A DNA stretch of 61,224 nucleotides from Propionibacteriaceae bacterium (GCA_030529455.1 JAUMWV010000003.1:1-61224), one strand, 5' to 3'. Numbered from the stretch's first letter, positions 25,768-35,166 are shown. The notes: generated by a model not told the origin, from the letters alone. Translations and numbers: made by a program.

Positions 25768-26762
25768 ACTCCCCACCGTAGCCCAGCGGTGTTGACCGGG
25801 GCGTCCCAGAGCCGAATCAGTTCGTCGTCTGCCTTGAGCAGCGTGACCGATACTCCCGCCATGTCCAGCGAGGTGATGTAGTTGCCGACCAGGTTGCGCG
25901 CGATGGTCACGTTGTTCTTCGCCAGGATCTCGGCGACCTCGTGGTAGACGATGTACTGCTCGATCAATGGGGTCGCGCCCATGCCGTTGACGAAGGCGAT
26001 CACCGGTGCGCCGGTGTAGTCGAGGTCCGCCAGGATCGGCTCCACCAGCATGGCGGCGACTTCCTTGGCCGGGGCCAGCGGCAGGCGCTTGCGTCCGGGC
26101 TCGCCGTGGATGCCGATGCCGACCTCCATCTCTGCCTCGCCCAGGTCGAAGGTGGGTTTGCCCGCGGCGGGGACGGTGCAGCTGGTCAGGGCCATGCCCA
26201 TGGAGCGGCCGCCGCCATTGACCTTCTTGGCGACCTCCAGCACCGCATCCAGGTCGCGGCCCTCCTCCGCCGCGGCGCCCGCGATCTTTTCCAGCAGGAC
26301 GGTGACCCCCACCCCGCGGCGCCCGGCGGTGTAGAGGGAGTCCTGCACCGCGACGTCGTCGTCGGTGACGATGGCCTCGACCCGGATGCCCTCGGCGGCG
26401 GCCAGCTCGGCAGCCATCTCGAAGTTCATGACATCACCGGTGTAGTTCTTCACGATGTGCAAGACGCCAGCGCCGCCGTCGACGCCTTTGGTGGCGACCT
26501 CCATCTGGTCGGGGACCGGCGAGGTGAACACCTCCCCGCAGCAGGCCGCGTCCAGCATGCCCAGCCCGACGAAACCGCCGTGCAGCGGCTCGTGCCCGGA
26601 GCCGCCACCCGAGACGAGCCCGACCTTGCCGGGACGTGGCGCGTCGGCCCGGAAGACGATTTTGTTGGCGTGGTCCACGCGCACCATGCCGGGGTGCGCG
26701 GCGGCTACCCCTTTGAGGGAATCAGCCACGACATCAGCGACGTTGTTGATGAGCTTCTTCAT
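25764..26762 (-). CDS. dhaK: Dihydroxyacetone kinase substrate-binding subunit DhaK
   Basis: A 332-residue subunit that binds dihydroxyacetone covalently as a hemiaminal through His219 (GIGIHGEPG), matching His218 of E. coli. Other marks are VSGGGSGHEPLHGGFVG near residue 50 and KNYTGDVMNFEMA. It is the first gene of the dhaK-dhaL-dhaM-Enzyme I-like operon. No clear leaderless box or Shine-Dalgarno stands before the ATG, and no DhaR-type regulator is nearby. The 166 bases upstream hold no other feature I can support. Confidence 0.96.
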   Translation of the reverse strand: MKKLINNVADVVADSLKGVAAAHPGMVRVDHANKIVFRADAPRPGKVGLVSGGGSGHEPLHGGFVGLGMLDAACCGEVFTSPVPDQMEVATKGVDGGAGVLHIVKNYTGDVMNFEMAAELAAAEGIRVEAIVTDDDVAVQDSLYTAGRRGVGVTVLLEKIAGAAAEEGRDLDAVLEVAKKVNGGGRSMGMALTSCTVPAAGKPTFDLGEAEMEVGIGIHGEPGRKRLPLAPAKEVAAMLVEPILADLDYTGAPVIAFVNGMGATPLIEQYIVYHEVAEILAKNNVTIARNLVGNYITSLDMAGVSVTLLKADDELIRLWDAPVNTAGLRWGV

Positions 26763-26928
26763 GAGGCCAAGTGTGGTCTGAGGAGCGGGTCACTGGGCGG
26801 TTTTGGGCAAAGTGCCACCGTGGGAGGGCAGGACTGCACGCATGTGCGCCCGGGAACCGGCGACACGCCAGGTCCCGGCGGGCACGCCCGAGCTGGGCGG
26901 CGCTGGGGGAGGCGGGTGAGGAGCCCGG

Positions 26929-27783
26929 TCAGGGGTTGCTGAGCAGCGTCATCGGGTCGACGTTCGTGCCACCCCAGATGGTCTCGAAGTGCAGGTGGCA
27001 CTCGGTGGACAGGCCGGTGGAACCGGTGTAGCCGATGATCTCGCCCTTGCGGACCTTCTGGCCGGGCTTGACGATGTAGCGGGTCATGTGCAGCGAGTTG
27101 GTCTGCAGGCTCTTGCCGCGGAACTCGGCATGGCTGATCTTGACGTTGTTGCCCGAAGCCCCGTCGTAGGAGGCGGAGATGACGGTGCCGTCGTAGACCG
27201 CGCGCAGCGGGCTGCCGCAGGCGGCGCCGATGTCCATGCCCCAGTGCATCCGGTGGTAGCCGAGGATGGGGTGCAGCCGCATGCCCCACGGAGAGCCGGG
27301 CCTGCCTTCGGCGGGGAACTGGAGCTTGTTCTTCTCTTCCTCCAGGCGCTTGGCCTCGGAGGCGATCTCCTGCTCGGCGGACTGGAGCAGTTCGTCGCGC
27401 GCCACGGCAGAGGTCTCGGCCTGTTTGTCGGCGACCTCCTTGCTGATCTCGCTCAGGGCCTCGGCGCGCTGCGCGATGAGCTGATCGACGTCGACTGGGG
27501 CGATGCTTTCGCGGGAGGCGTCCCGGGAGTTCTGCAGCGAGCGGTCGAAGGACGCGACGACCGGCACCGGGTCGGGGGAGCTCGCCTGCGCCGACGAGGT
27601 GATCGTCGAGGCGGCGATAGCCGAGGTGCCGAGCGCGAGCACGGTAGCGACCGCGATGCCAGCGCGGAAGAAGGGCTTACGCCCTGACGCCCGGCGCGGC
27701 ACCGAAGGGGTGATGGGTGCGTCGCCCGCGTCAACAGGTTCAATGCCCCGGCGGGGTGGGGTGAATCCGTCGATCAAAGCCAC
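26929..27783 (-). CDS. Membrane-anchored M23-family peptidoglycan endopeptidase
   Basis: A 284-residue protein. A short cytosolic basic tail is followed by one transmembrane segment (~44-64, AGIAVATVLALGTSAIAAS), a coiled coil (~95-150, LIAQRAEALSEISKEVADKQ onwards) and an M23 domain. Zinc residues are visible in HRMHWGMDIGA and CHLHFE, and GSPLRAVYDGTV is typical. It would cut peptidoglycan cross-bridges. The start is put at GTG 27783 because minus-strand TAAGGT lies seven bases upstream; an in-frame TTG at 27852 would add 23 residues. Confidence 0.88.
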   Translation of the reverse strand: MALIDGFTPPRRGIEPVDAGDAPITPSVPRRASGRKPFFRAGIAVATVLALGTSAIAASTITSSAQASSPDPVPVVASFDRSLQNSRDASRESIAPVDVDQLIAQRAEALSEISKEVADKQAETSAVARDELLQSAEQEIASEAKRLEEEKNKLQFPAEGRPGSPWGMRLHPILGYHRMHWGMDIGAACGSPLRAVYDGTVISASYDGASGNNVKISHAEFRGKSLQTNSLHMTRYIVKPGQKVRKGEIIGYTGSTGLSTECHLHFETIWGGTNVDPMTLLSNP

Positions 27784-27790
27784 GAGGGAT

Positions 27791-27796
27791 ACCTTA
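27791..27796 (-). promoter_or_regulatory. -10 box TAAGGT of the M23 peptidase gene
   Basis: Minus-strand TAAGGT, seven bases, then GTG at 27783, in a locally AT-richer stretch. It supports the shorter start. Confidence 0.55.
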
Positions 27797-27888
27797 GCAT
27801 TTCTTCGCAAATTCTCAGAGTCTTGCTCAGGTTTCCTTCCCGGGGGAGGCAATGCCCTAGCCGACGCGCAATTGGCGGCTAGGTCGGG

Positions 27889-28134
27889 TCAGCGGAGCCC
27901 GCGCAAAAAATCGGGATCGTCGTCCGGATTGAGCCGCTCGGGGCGGGGCCGCCCGCGGCGGGGACGGCCGAACAGCAGCCAGCCCAGGGGCCCGGCAATG
28001 GGCACGCAGATCACCGCGAAGACCCACAGCCACTTGGGTGCGTGACGCACGGCGTAGCGGTCGCTCTGGGCCACCTCGACCACGCAATAGATCGTCAACA
28101 AGACGACCGCCCCAATCAGCAACACCCGCGCCAT
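27889..28134 (-). CDS. PLDc_N-domain small membrane protein
   Basis: An 81-residue protein with two hydrophobic helices (~3-22 and ~36-57) and a charged cytosolic tail with RPRRGRPRPERL. The segment AVRHAPKWLWVFAVICVPIAG through GPLGWLLFGRP is the phospholipase D nuclease N-terminal (PLDc_N) pattern, usually a membrane module of unknown job when alone. Minus-strand TAGACT six bases before the ATG suggests leaderless expression. It is divergent from menE. Confidence 0.8.
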   Translation of the reverse strand: MARVLLIGAVVLLTIYCVVEVAQSDRYAVRHAPKWLWVFAVICVPIAGPLGWLLFGRPRRGRPRPERLNPDDDPDFLRGLR

Positions 28135-28140
28135 GCCGAC

Positions 28141-28146
28141 AGTCTA
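28141..28146 (-). promoter_or_regulatory. -10 box TAGACT of the PLDc_N gene
   Basis: Minus-strand TAGACT, six bases, then ATG at 28134; no Shine-Dalgarno. Confidence 0.58.
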
Positions 28147-28186
28147 CCGGGCTTGGCGCACCGCCGGTGCGCGGCGGCGACGGCTC

Positions 28187-28192
28187 TAGAGT
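28187..28192 (+). promoter_or_regulatory. -10 box TAGAGT of the menE-A-C-D operon
   Basis: TAGAGT, six bases, then GTG at 28199. This fixes both the start codon and a leaderless transcript for the men operon. Confidence 0.6.
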
Positions 28193-28198
28193 GGGGGT

Positions 28199-29278
28199 GT
28201 GGTGTCGCAGGCGGAAGAGGTGTCGTGGGCCGGGGTGCAAGGGGCTTTGCGCGGCGGCCCACCCGTCGTCCCGGCCGCCAGCGCCAGGGCGGCCCTCGCC
28301 CGTGACGCGGCCGCCCGCGCGCTTACCCCCGCCGCGGTCTTGACCACCTCGGGCTCCACCGGGGCCGGGAAACACGTCCTGCTCACCCGCGAGGCGCTCC
28401 TCGCCTCGGCCGAGGCGACCCAGGCCGTCCTCGGCCGCGCCACCTGGACCTGCGCCTTGCCCAGCGGCTACGTCGCCGGGTTCATGACGCTCGTGCGGGC
28501 CTACGTCGCCGGGACGGCGCCGCTGCGGGTGGACGCCGATCTGGCCCAGCTGGCCCCGGCCCAGGGGGCCAACGCGATCTCGCTGGTCGCCACGCAGCTG
28601 CACCGGGCGCTGCGGCGTCCGGACGTGGCCCGGGCCCTCGCCGCCTACGACTGGATACTGCTCGGCGGCTCGGCCATCCGGCCGGACCTGCTGGACGAGG
28701 CCGCCGCGCACGGGCTGCGGGTCGTCACCACCTACGGCATGACCGAAACCTGCGGCGGCTGCGTCTACGACGGCGTGCCGCTGCCCGGGGTCCGGGTCAG
28801 CGTCGTGGACGCAAACATCCGGATCGCCGGGGATCACCTGTTCTCGGGCTACCTCGGCGACCGGCAGGCCAGCGAGCGCGCGCTCACCGGCGGCTGGTTC
28901 CACACCAGCGACCGCGGCCGGTGGGCAGGCGGGCGGCTGGAGGTCCTCGGCCGGGCGGACTCGGTCGTCATCTCCGGCGGGGTCAACGTCGACCTGGACG
29001 AGGCCCAGCGCCACCTGGACCGGCTCGGCGAGGCGGCCGTCCTGACCGGTGTGCCCGACCCGGAATGGGGGACCCGGATCGTGCTGGTCACCGAGGCCGC
29101 CCACCCCCTGGAGTGGTGGCGGGCGCGGCTGGCGGGCGACCTGGCCAGCGCCGCGTTGCCCAAGGAGGTACGCAGAGTCGCTAAGCTGCCCGTGACCGAG
29201 CGCGGCAAGCTCGATCGGGTGAAGCTTGGGCGACTTGTGGAGGAAACGAACCGTGGCGACGCTGGCGCAGTGGGTTGA
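28199..29278 (+). CDS. menE: o-Succinylbenzoate-CoA ligase
   Basis: A 359-residue adenylate-forming enzyme that makes o-succinylbenzoyl-CoA in menaquinone synthesis. The phosphate loop is TTSGSTGAGKHVLLT, adenine/acid contacts are TTYGMTETCGG, the hinge region is HTSDRGRW, and the C-terminal catalytic lysine is in TERGKLDRVKL. It is shorter than typical ligases because the N-terminal part is reduced, as in other actinobacterial MenE. It overlaps menA by 26 bases and heads menE-A-C-D. Confidence 0.93.
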   Translation: MVSQAEEVSWAGVQGALRGGPPVVPAASARAALARDAAARALTPAAVLTTSGSTGAGKHVLLTREALLASAEATQAVLGRATWTCALPSGYVAGFMTLVRAYVAGTAPLRVDADLAQLAPAQGANAISLVATQLHRALRRPDVARALAAYDWILLGGSAIRPDLLDEAAAHGLRVVTTYGMTETCGGCVYDGVPLPGVRVSVVDANIRIAGDHLFSGYLGDRQASERALTGGWFHTSDRGRWAGGRLEVLGRADSVVISGGVNVDLDEAQRHLDRLGEAAVLTGVPDPEWGTRIVLVTEAAHPLEWWRARLAGDLASAALPKEVRRVAKLPVTERGKLDRVKLGRLVEETNRGDAGAVG

Positions 29279-30125
29279 GGGTGCCCGGCCGAGGACGCTC
29301 CCGGCGGCCATCGCCCCGGTGTGCAGCGGGGTCGCGATCGCGGTCCACGAGGGCGTGTTCCGGTGGGGCCTGGCGGTGCTGTGCCTCGTCGTGGGGCTGT
29401 CTCTCCAGGTCGGGGTCAACTACGCCAACGACTATTCCGACGGCATCCGGGGCACCGACGCCAACCGGGTCGGGCCGATGCGTCTGGTCGGCTCGGGTGC
29501 CGCGCGTCCGCAGGCCGTGAAGCTGGGCGCCTTCGCCTGTTTCGGCGTGGCCGCCGCGGTTGGGCTCGCGATCGTCGCGATCAGCGGGCACTGGTGGCTG
29601 CTGACGATCGGTGCGGCCAGCATCGCCGCCGCCTGGTACTACACCGGGGGCAAGCGGCCCTACGGCTACGCCGGGCTCGGGGAGGTCTTCGTCTTCGTCT
29701 TCTTCGGACTGGTCGCGGTCGGCGCCACGACCTACGTGCTGCTCGGCCGGGTGCCGCTGGCGGGCTGGCTCGCCGCGGTGGCCATCGGCTGCCTGGCCTC
29801 GGCGATCCTGGTGGCCAACAACCTGCGCGACATCGCGGGAGACGTCGTCGCGGGCAAGCGGACGCTCGCGACCCGGCTCGGCGAGGCCCGGACCCGGGCG
29901 CTGTTCCTGGCGCTGCTGGCCGTCGCCTTCGCGCTGCTGGCCGGGGTCTCCCTCCTGACGGGGCCGTGGACGCTGCTCAGCCTGGCGGGAGCGCCGCCAG
30001 CCGCCAGGGCCGCGGCGCTGGTGATCCGGGGGGCGAGCGGGCGGGAACTCGTCACGGTGCTGCAGCTGAGCGGGCTGGCCGAACTCCTGGCGGGTTTCGG
30101 GCTGTTGGTGGGCTGCCTGCTGTGA
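29253..30125 (+). CDS. menA: 1,4-Dihydroxy-2-naphthoate polyprenyltransferase
   Basis: A 290-residue UbiA-family membrane enzyme that attaches the isoprenoid tail to the naphthoate ring. The first Asp-rich motif is NYANDYSDGIRGTDANR and the second is NNLRDIAGDVVAGKRTLATR; about eight hydrophobic helices surround them. The GTG at 29253 has GGAGGAAA about seven bases upstream and lies inside the end of menE. The stop overlaps menC by four bases. Confidence 0.95.
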   Translation: MATLAQWVEGARPRTLPAAIAPVCSGVAIAVHEGVFRWGLAVLCLVVGLSLQVGVNYANDYSDGIRGTDANRVGPMRLVGSGAARPQAVKLGAFACFGVAAAVGLAIVAISGHWWLLTIGAASIAAAWYYTGGKRPYGYAGLGEVFVFVFFGLVAVGATTYVLLGRVPLAGWLAAVAIGCLASAILVANNLRDIAGDVVAGKRTLATRLGEARTRALFLALLAVAFALLAGVSLLTGPWTLLSLAGAPPAARAAALVIRGASGRELVTVLQLSGLAELLAGFGLLVGCLL

Positions 30126-31072
30126 TCGTCTACGACACCGCGCTGAGGCTGCGTTTCCGGGGCATCAGCAGGCGCCAGGGCGTGCTGTTCCGGGGCCCCG
30201 CCGGGTGGGCGGAGTGGAGCCCCTTCCTGGACTACGGCGGCCCAGAACTGGTGCCCTGGTGGCTCGCGGCCCGGGAGGCCGCCGTCGAGGGGTTCCCGGC
30301 GCCGCTGCGCGACGAGGTGTGGGTCAACGCGACCATCCCAGCGGTGGGCCCCGATCTGGCCTACGCCCGCGCCAAGGAATCCGGCTGCCGGACGGCCAAG
30401 GTCAAGGTCGCCGAACCGGGGCAGGCCTTCGCCGCGGACGAGGCCCGCGTCGAGGCGGTGCGGGCGGCCCTGGGGCCGTCCGGGCGCATCCGGGTGGACG
30501 CCAACGGCGCCTGGACGCCGGAGGAGGCGCTGCGGCGGCTGCGGGTGTTGTCGCGCTACGGCATCGAATACGCCGAGCAGCCCTGCCGCAGCACAGAGGA
30601 ACTCGCCGGGCTGCGCCGGGCCCTGCTGCGTGCGGGCGTCAGCGTCCCCATCGCCGCGGACGAGTCGATCCGCCGCAGCGACGACCCGGCCCGGGTGAAA
30701 CGGCTCGCCGCCGCCGACGTGGCGGTGCTCAAGGTGCAGCCGCTCGGCGGGGTCCGGGCCTGCCTGCGCTGGGCCGAGGAGCTGGCGATCCCCGTGGTGG
30801 TGTCGAGCGCCCTGGAGACCTCCATCGGCATCTCCGCTGGCCTCGCGCTGGCCGCCGCCCTGCCCGAGCTCCCCTACGACTGCGGCCTCAACACCGTGAA
30901 CCTGCTGGCCAGCGACGTGGTCGAGGAGCCCCTCGTCGCGGTCGGCGGACGCCTGCGCCTCACCCGCCCCGCGGTGGCGCCGGACCGGGTGCCCAGGGCC
31001 GACGAGGCGACGGCCGCGGCCTGGCAGGCCCGGCTGAACGAGACGAAGGAGCTGGCATGTCCTCCTGGCTGA
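30122..31072 (+). CDS. menC: o-Succinylbenzoate synthase
   Basis: A 316-residue enolase-superfamily dehydratase. The catalytic Lys pair is in TAKVKVAEP, metal ligands in VDANGAW, EYAEQPC and PIAADES, and the second lysine in VAVLKVQPLGG. The GTG at 30122 overlaps the menA stop (GTGA). It overlaps menD by 16 bases. Its product is the substrate of MenE. Confidence 0.94.
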   Translation: MIVYDTALRLRFRGISRRQGVLFRGPAGWAEWSPFLDYGGPELVPWWLAAREAAVEGFPAPLRDEVWVNATIPAVGPDLAYARAKESGCRTAKVKVAEPGQAFAADEARVEAVRAALGPSGRIRVDANGAWTPEEALRRLRVLSRYGIEYAEQPCRSTEELAGLRRALLRAGVSVPIAADESIRRSDDPARVKRLAAADVAVLKVQPLGGVRACLRWAEELAIPVVVSSALETSIGISAGLALAAALPELPYDCGLNTVNLLASDVVEEPLVAVGGRLRLTRPAVAPDRVPRADEATAAAWQARLNETKELACPPG

Positions 31073-32676
31073 TGGCCCAGACCCTCGTGCGCACGCTGAT
31101 CGCCGAGGGCATCACCGACGCCGTGCTCGCGCCGGGGTCGCGCAACGCCGCGCTGTCGATCCTGCTCGACCGGGCGGCCCGCTCCGGGCAGATCCGGCTG
31201 CACGTGCGGGTGGACGAACGCTCCGCCGGTTTCCTGGCGCTCGGCCTGGGCAAGGCCTCGGGCAGGCCCGCCCCGGTGGTGTGCACCTCCGGCACCGCGG
31301 CCGGGAACCTGCTCCCCGCCGCGATGGAGGCCCGCCACGCGGGCGTACCCTGGCTGGCCCTGACCTGCGACCGGCCCGCCTTCCGGGTCGGTAGCGGCGC
31401 CTCGCAGACCACGGACCAGCCCGGCATCTTCGGGGTCTTCGCCGTAGCCAGCCAGCGGTTGTCCAGCTCGTCCGGGCGTCCGCGGCACTGGGCGGCCGGG
31501 CTGCGCCGCACCCTGGGCGCCGCCCGGGGGACCCGCACCGGGCGGCCCGGACCGGCCCAGCTGAACGTGGAGTTCAGCGAACCGCTGCTGGCCGAACCCG
31601 GCCACGACGAGCCCGCGCCCCCGCCCGCCGTCGCGCTGCCGGGACGCGGCCCGGGCCCGGCGCACGCGCTCAAGGCGGGGCCCCGCAGCGTCGTGCTCGC
31701 CGGGGACGCCACCCCCCAGACCGGCGCCCGGGCGCGGGCCTTCGCCGAAGCCGCGGGGCTGCCGCTGCTGGCCGAACCGTCCAGCAACGCCCGCGGCGGG
31801 GCCAACGCGATCTCCTGCTACCGGCTGCTGCTCGGCGCCGGGCTGCGTCCCGGGATCGAACGGGTCGTCACCTTCGGCCACCCCACGCTGTCGAGGCCGG
31901 TCGCCGCGCTGCTGTCCGACCCCGGCGTGGAGCACATCGTCGTGGCCGAGCACGCCGACTGGCCCGATGTGGGGGCGAGCGCGTCCGTGGTCTGCGACGG
32001 CGTGGCCTGGTCCGGGCCCCCGGCCGGGCGGGACTGGCTGGAGGGCTGGCGGGCCCAGGACCGGGCGCTCCGGGAGAGGCTGGACGCAGAGCTGACGGGG
32101 CTGAGCGGCTACACGCTCGCCGCCGAGGTGGTCGCGGCCACCGGGGCGGGGGAGAACCTGGTGTTCGGCTCCTCCAACCCGATCCGGGACGCCGACCTCG
32201 CGCCGATCGCCTCCGCCCCGGCCACGGCCTGGGCGAACCGCGGCCTGGCCGGGATCGACGGGACCATCGCCACCGCGGTCGGCATCGGCCTGGCCACGGA
32301 CGCCCCGACGACGCTGCTGCTCGGCGACCTCACCTTCACCCACGACCTGGGCTCCCTGGCCTTCCCCCCGGGCGAACCGCGCCCGCGGCTGCGGATCGTG
32401 GTCGCCGACGACGACGGCGGGTCGATCTTCCACACGCTGGAACAGGGCGGCCCGGACTACGCCGACTCCTTCGAGCGGGTCTTCGCGGTCCCGCACGGCC
32501 TCGACCTGGGCGCGATCGCCGCGGGCTTCGGGCACCCGGTGACCCGCGTCGGGCGGCGCGGCGAGCTGCGGGCGGCGCTGCGGCGTCCGATCGGCGGCGT
32601 CGAGGTGGTCGTGGTCGGCATCGGGCGCGGGGAGCGCCGCGCCACCGACGCCTGGCTGGCAACGTTGGCCGGGTGA
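31057..32676 (+). CDS. menD: SEPHCHC synthase
   Basis: A 539-residue thiamine-diphosphate enzyme that joins isochorismate and 2-oxoglutarate. It starts LVRTLIAEGITDAVLAPGSR, carries VDERSAGFLALGLGKASG with the cofactor Glu and CTSGTAAGNLLPAAMEA, and the ThDP/Mg site GDLTFTHDLGSL with DDDGGSIFHTLEQ. AAGGAG five bases before the ATG at 31057 lies within menC. It ends the operon; the next gene is convergent at 14 bases. The partner isochorismate synthase is at 60958, about 28 kb away. Confidence 0.95.
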   Translation: MSSWLMAQTLVRTLIAEGITDAVLAPGSRNAALSILLDRAARSGQIRLHVRVDERSAGFLALGLGKASGRPAPVVCTSGTAAGNLLPAAMEARHAGVPWLALTCDRPAFRVGSGASQTTDQPGIFGVFAVASQRLSSSSGRPRHWAAGLRRTLGAARGTRTGRPGPAQLNVEFSEPLLAEPGHDEPAPPPAVALPGRGPGPAHALKAGPRSVVLAGDATPQTGARARAFAEAAGLPLLAEPSSNARGGANAISCYRLLLGAGLRPGIERVVTFGHPTLSRPVAALLSDPGVEHIVVAEHADWPDVGASASVVCDGVAWSGPPAGRDWLEGWRAQDRALRERLDAELTGLSGYTLAAEVVAATGAGENLVFGSSNPIRDADLAPIASAPATAWANRGLAGIDGTIATAVGIGLATDAPTTLLLGDLTFTHDLGSLAFPPGEPRPRLRIVVADDDGGSIFHTLEQGGPDYADSFERVFAVPHGLDLGAIAAGFGHPVTRVGRRGELRAALRRPIGGVEVVVVGIGRGERRATDAWLATLAG

Positions 32677-32689
32677 GGCCGCGGGCGGC

Positions 32690-34378
32690 TCAGACCAGGC
32701 CGCGCAGCCACTCGCGCAGGGCCAGGGTGGCGCGCACATCGTCCTCGTTGTATTCCAGGACGCGGACGCGGGCCGCCTCGCGTTCGGCCGGGTCGTCGGC
32801 GTGGACGGCGTCGTTGAACCAGGCCTGGGAGTTGAGGCCGCCCGGGTCGTCGTCCCGCCAGGAGAACCCGGCCCCGGCGTGCGCGACGGTCTTCAGCCCG
32901 AGCCCGCTGGCGCCGAAGAAATGCTCCCGCACGAGGGTGAACAGGTCGACGAAGTGCGTGGCGGAGGCCTCGGCGACGTAGGCCACGTCGGGGTCGCCGG
33001 TCAGCTTCGACAGCCGGTTCAAAAACACCCGCTCGTAGTCGGAATAGTGGTAGACCAGCGCGTCCCGGTCCCGCAGCAGCGGGGCGAGGAAGCGGGCGAA
33101 CTCGATGAGCAGCTCGGTCTCGCCGCAGCGGTCCAGGTCGGCGAAGCGGGCGAAGGCGTGGTATTCGCTGGTGCCCGCCACCCGGTCGTTGACCAGCAGG
33201 CCCCACAGGTAGGTGCGTCCCTCGTCGGAGGTTTCGATGTCGAAGTCGATCTCGACCTCGGCCTCGGGCACCTCGATCGGGCCGGTCGTGGTGCGTTCCA
33301 GCGCGACCCCGGCGATCATCAGCCGGGCGCGGCGGGCCGCGAGCCGGACGCGGGACTCGGCCCCCTCCCGGTGGCGGACCTCGGGCAGGTAGCGGGGCAG
33401 CAACTCGTCCAGGTCGGCCCCCGCCAGGTCGGTGAGGGTAGCGATGCCGAGCGCCGACAGCGCGGAGATCTCCCGCACGTCGAGGGGGGACTTGTTGATC
33501 CTCAGGCTGATCGACTCGTCGTCGAGCTGGGAGCGGCAGCGCTCCCACCAGAGGCAGTATTCGCACTCCCGGATCACGATCGGGACGACCGGTGGCGGCG
33601 GGTCCCCGGCGCCGGTCCTCGACAGCGCCTGGTTGGCGACGTAGACGCGGAACTGGTGCTCGTGGTCGTAGCGTTCCAGCGCGCTGCGGAGCTTCCAGCC
33701 GCTCTGGCTCGTCCGGCTGAAGGTGCGCAGCTGCTTCTCCGACAGGTCCACCCACACGACGCACCGGCCGCCGATGGGGCTGGGCTGGTCGAGGCCGACG
33801 ACCCCGGCCAGCGGCGGGCCGGACGCCGCCCAGCCAGCGGCCTCCAGCATGCGCCAGTAGTGGGCCAGCTGCAGCAGCGTCTTCTCCTTGGACGCCCGGA
33901 ACGCCGCCCGGGGCAGCCAGAGCGCCTCGGCCACGGAGACGCTGCCGATCTGGGAGGCGGCGACCTGGTGGCCGTCGCGGCGCTCCAGCACCTTCTGCAG
34001 CTTGGTCTCGACCGGGTGGTAGCCGGGCGTGCCCGCTGGCGTGTCGGCGCCGCGGACCAGCAGGTCGGGGCGTCCGCTGCGGTGTCCGGCGTAGTCGAGG
34101 GGCAGCAGCGCGCCGATGATGATGGCATCGCCCCGCCGCACCGCCTCGGCGCTGGCCGCCTCGCGGACCGGGAGGGGTTCGGTGCGCAGCGGACGCAGGT
34201 CGGTGACCTCGTTGTGCGCCGCGATCTCGTCCAGCACGGAGTGCCGGAACTCCCGGCCCCCGTGGAAGGCCTCGCCGAGCGACTCGTCCGGGGGTTCGGG
34301 GCGTTCCACGGCCGGGTCGAACAGGTTGTAGGTCTTGACCGGGCAGCTGCGCGCCGCGTAGGCGTCGAGGAGGAACAC
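32690..34378 (-). CDS. TM0106-family RecB-like nuclease with DEDD exonuclease domain
   Basis: A 562-residue protein. The N-terminal PD-(D/E)xK part has GRPDLLV and HPVETKL. A cysteine set (Cys12 in ARSCPVKT plus CEYCLWWERC near 265-274) probably binds an iron-sulfur cluster as in Cas4/AddB-type nucleases. A helix-hairpin-helix-like stretch (LSALGIATLTDLAGADLDEL) follows. The C-terminal RNase H-like exonuclease has EIDFDIETS and YNEDDVRATLAL. The family is widespread and poorly characterised; it probably acts in DNA repair. The GTG start lies one base after the menG stop, so both are co-transcribed. Confidence 0.82.
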   Translation of the reverse strand: MFLLDAYAARSCPVKTYNLFDPAVERPEPPDESLGEAFHGGREFRHSVLDEIAAHNEVTDLRPLRTEPLPVREAASAEAVRRGDAIIIGALLPLDYAGHRSGRPDLLVRGADTPAGTPGYHPVETKLQKVLERRDGHQVAASQIGSVSVAEALWLPRAAFRASKEKTLLQLAHYWRMLEAAGWAASGPPLAGVVGLDQPSPIGGRCVVWVDLSEKQLRTFSRTSQSGWKLRSALERYDHEHQFRVYVANQALSRTGAGDPPPPVVPIVIRECEYCLWWERCRSQLDDESISLRINKSPLDVREISALSALGIATLTDLAGADLDELLPRYLPEVRHREGAESRVRLAARRARLMIAGVALERTTTGPIEVPEAEVEIDFDIETSDEGRTYLWGLLVNDRVAGTSEYHAFARFADLDRCGETELLIEFARFLAPLLRDRDALVYHYSDYERVFLNRLSKLTGDPDVAYVAEASATHFVDLFTLVREHFFGASGLGLKTVAHAGAGFSWRDDDPGGLNSQAWFNDAVHADDPAEREAARVRVLEYNEDDVRATLALREWLRGLV

Positions 34379-34379
34379 G

Positions 34380-35075
34380 TTAGGCCGCCCACCCCCGGTG
34401 CATGGCGACGATGCCCCCAGACATGTTGCGCCAGCCGGGGGCGGCCCACCCGGCCTCGGCCATGAGGTCGGCGAGTCCGGCCTGGTCGGGCCAGGCGAGG
34501 ATCGATTCGCCCAGGTAGGAATAGGCGGGCGGGTTGCTGGAGGTCTTCGCCATCAGGGGGACGCCGTGGCGCAGGTAGCCGTGGTAGAGGGACCGGAACG
34601 GCCCCCAGACGGGGGTGGAGAACTCGGTGATGACGATGCGTCCGCCCGGCCTGGTGACGCGCCGCAGCTCGCGCAGCCCGCCGAGGGTGTCCTCGACGTT
34701 ACGCAACCCGAACGAGATGGTGACCGCGTCGAAGGTCGCGTCGGCGTAGGGCAGCGCGAGGGCGTCGGCGTTGACGAAGGGCAGGCTGGGCAGCCGCCGC
34801 TTGCCGACCCGCAGCATGCCCAGCGACAGGTCGGTCGGGATGACCTCGGCGCCCGCCTGGGCGAAGGGTTCGCTCGAGGTGCCGGTGCCAGCCGCCAGGT
34901 CGAGGACGAGTTCGCCCGGCCGGGGGTCGACGGCCTCGACCGTCGCCCGGCGCCAGGCCCGGTCGGCGCCGAGGCTGAGTAGGTCGTTGAACAGGTCGTA
35001 GCGCTGCGCGACGGCGTCGAACATGTGCCCCACCTCGGCACGGCGTTTGGTCAGGTCGGCACGGGAGGCTCGCAT
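34380..35075 (-). CDS. menG: Demethylmenaquinone methyltransferase
   Basis: A 231-residue SAM-dependent UbiE/MenG methyltransferase, the last step of menaquinone synthesis. Family marks are [29 protein letters not shown] (SAM loop), [20 protein letters not shown] and [16 protein letters not shown]. The ATG at 35075 is supported by minus-strand TAGTCT seven bases upstream. It precedes the TM0106-type nuclease with a one-base gap. The symbol menG/ubiE is used interchangeably; with menaquinone genes around, menG fits. Confidence 0.95.
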   Translation of the reverse strand: MRASRADLTKRRAEVGHMFDAVAQRYDLFNDLLSLGADRAWRRATVEAVDPRPGELVLDLAAGTGTSSEPFAQAGAEVIPTDLSLGMLRVGKRRLPSLPFVNADALALPYADATFDAVTISFGLRNVEDTLGGLRELRRVTRPGGRIVITEFSTPVWGPFRSLYHGYLRHGVPLMAKTSSNPPAYSYLGESILAWPDQAGLADLMAEAGWAAPGWRNMSGGIVAMHRGWAA

Positions 35076-35082
35076 GAGCGAC

Positions 35083-35088
35083 AGACTA
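35083..35088 (-). promoter_or_regulatory. -10 box TAGTCT of the leaderless menG-nuclease unit
   Basis: Minus-strand TAGTCT, seven bases, then ATG at 35075; no Shine-Dalgarno. Confidence 0.58.
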
Positions 35089-35166
35089 GCCGCACTCGCC
35101 GACAACCGGCACGGCGAGCGCGCGGGCCGCGCCGGGGACGGCGCGCGGAGGTGGCACACTTGGCCC

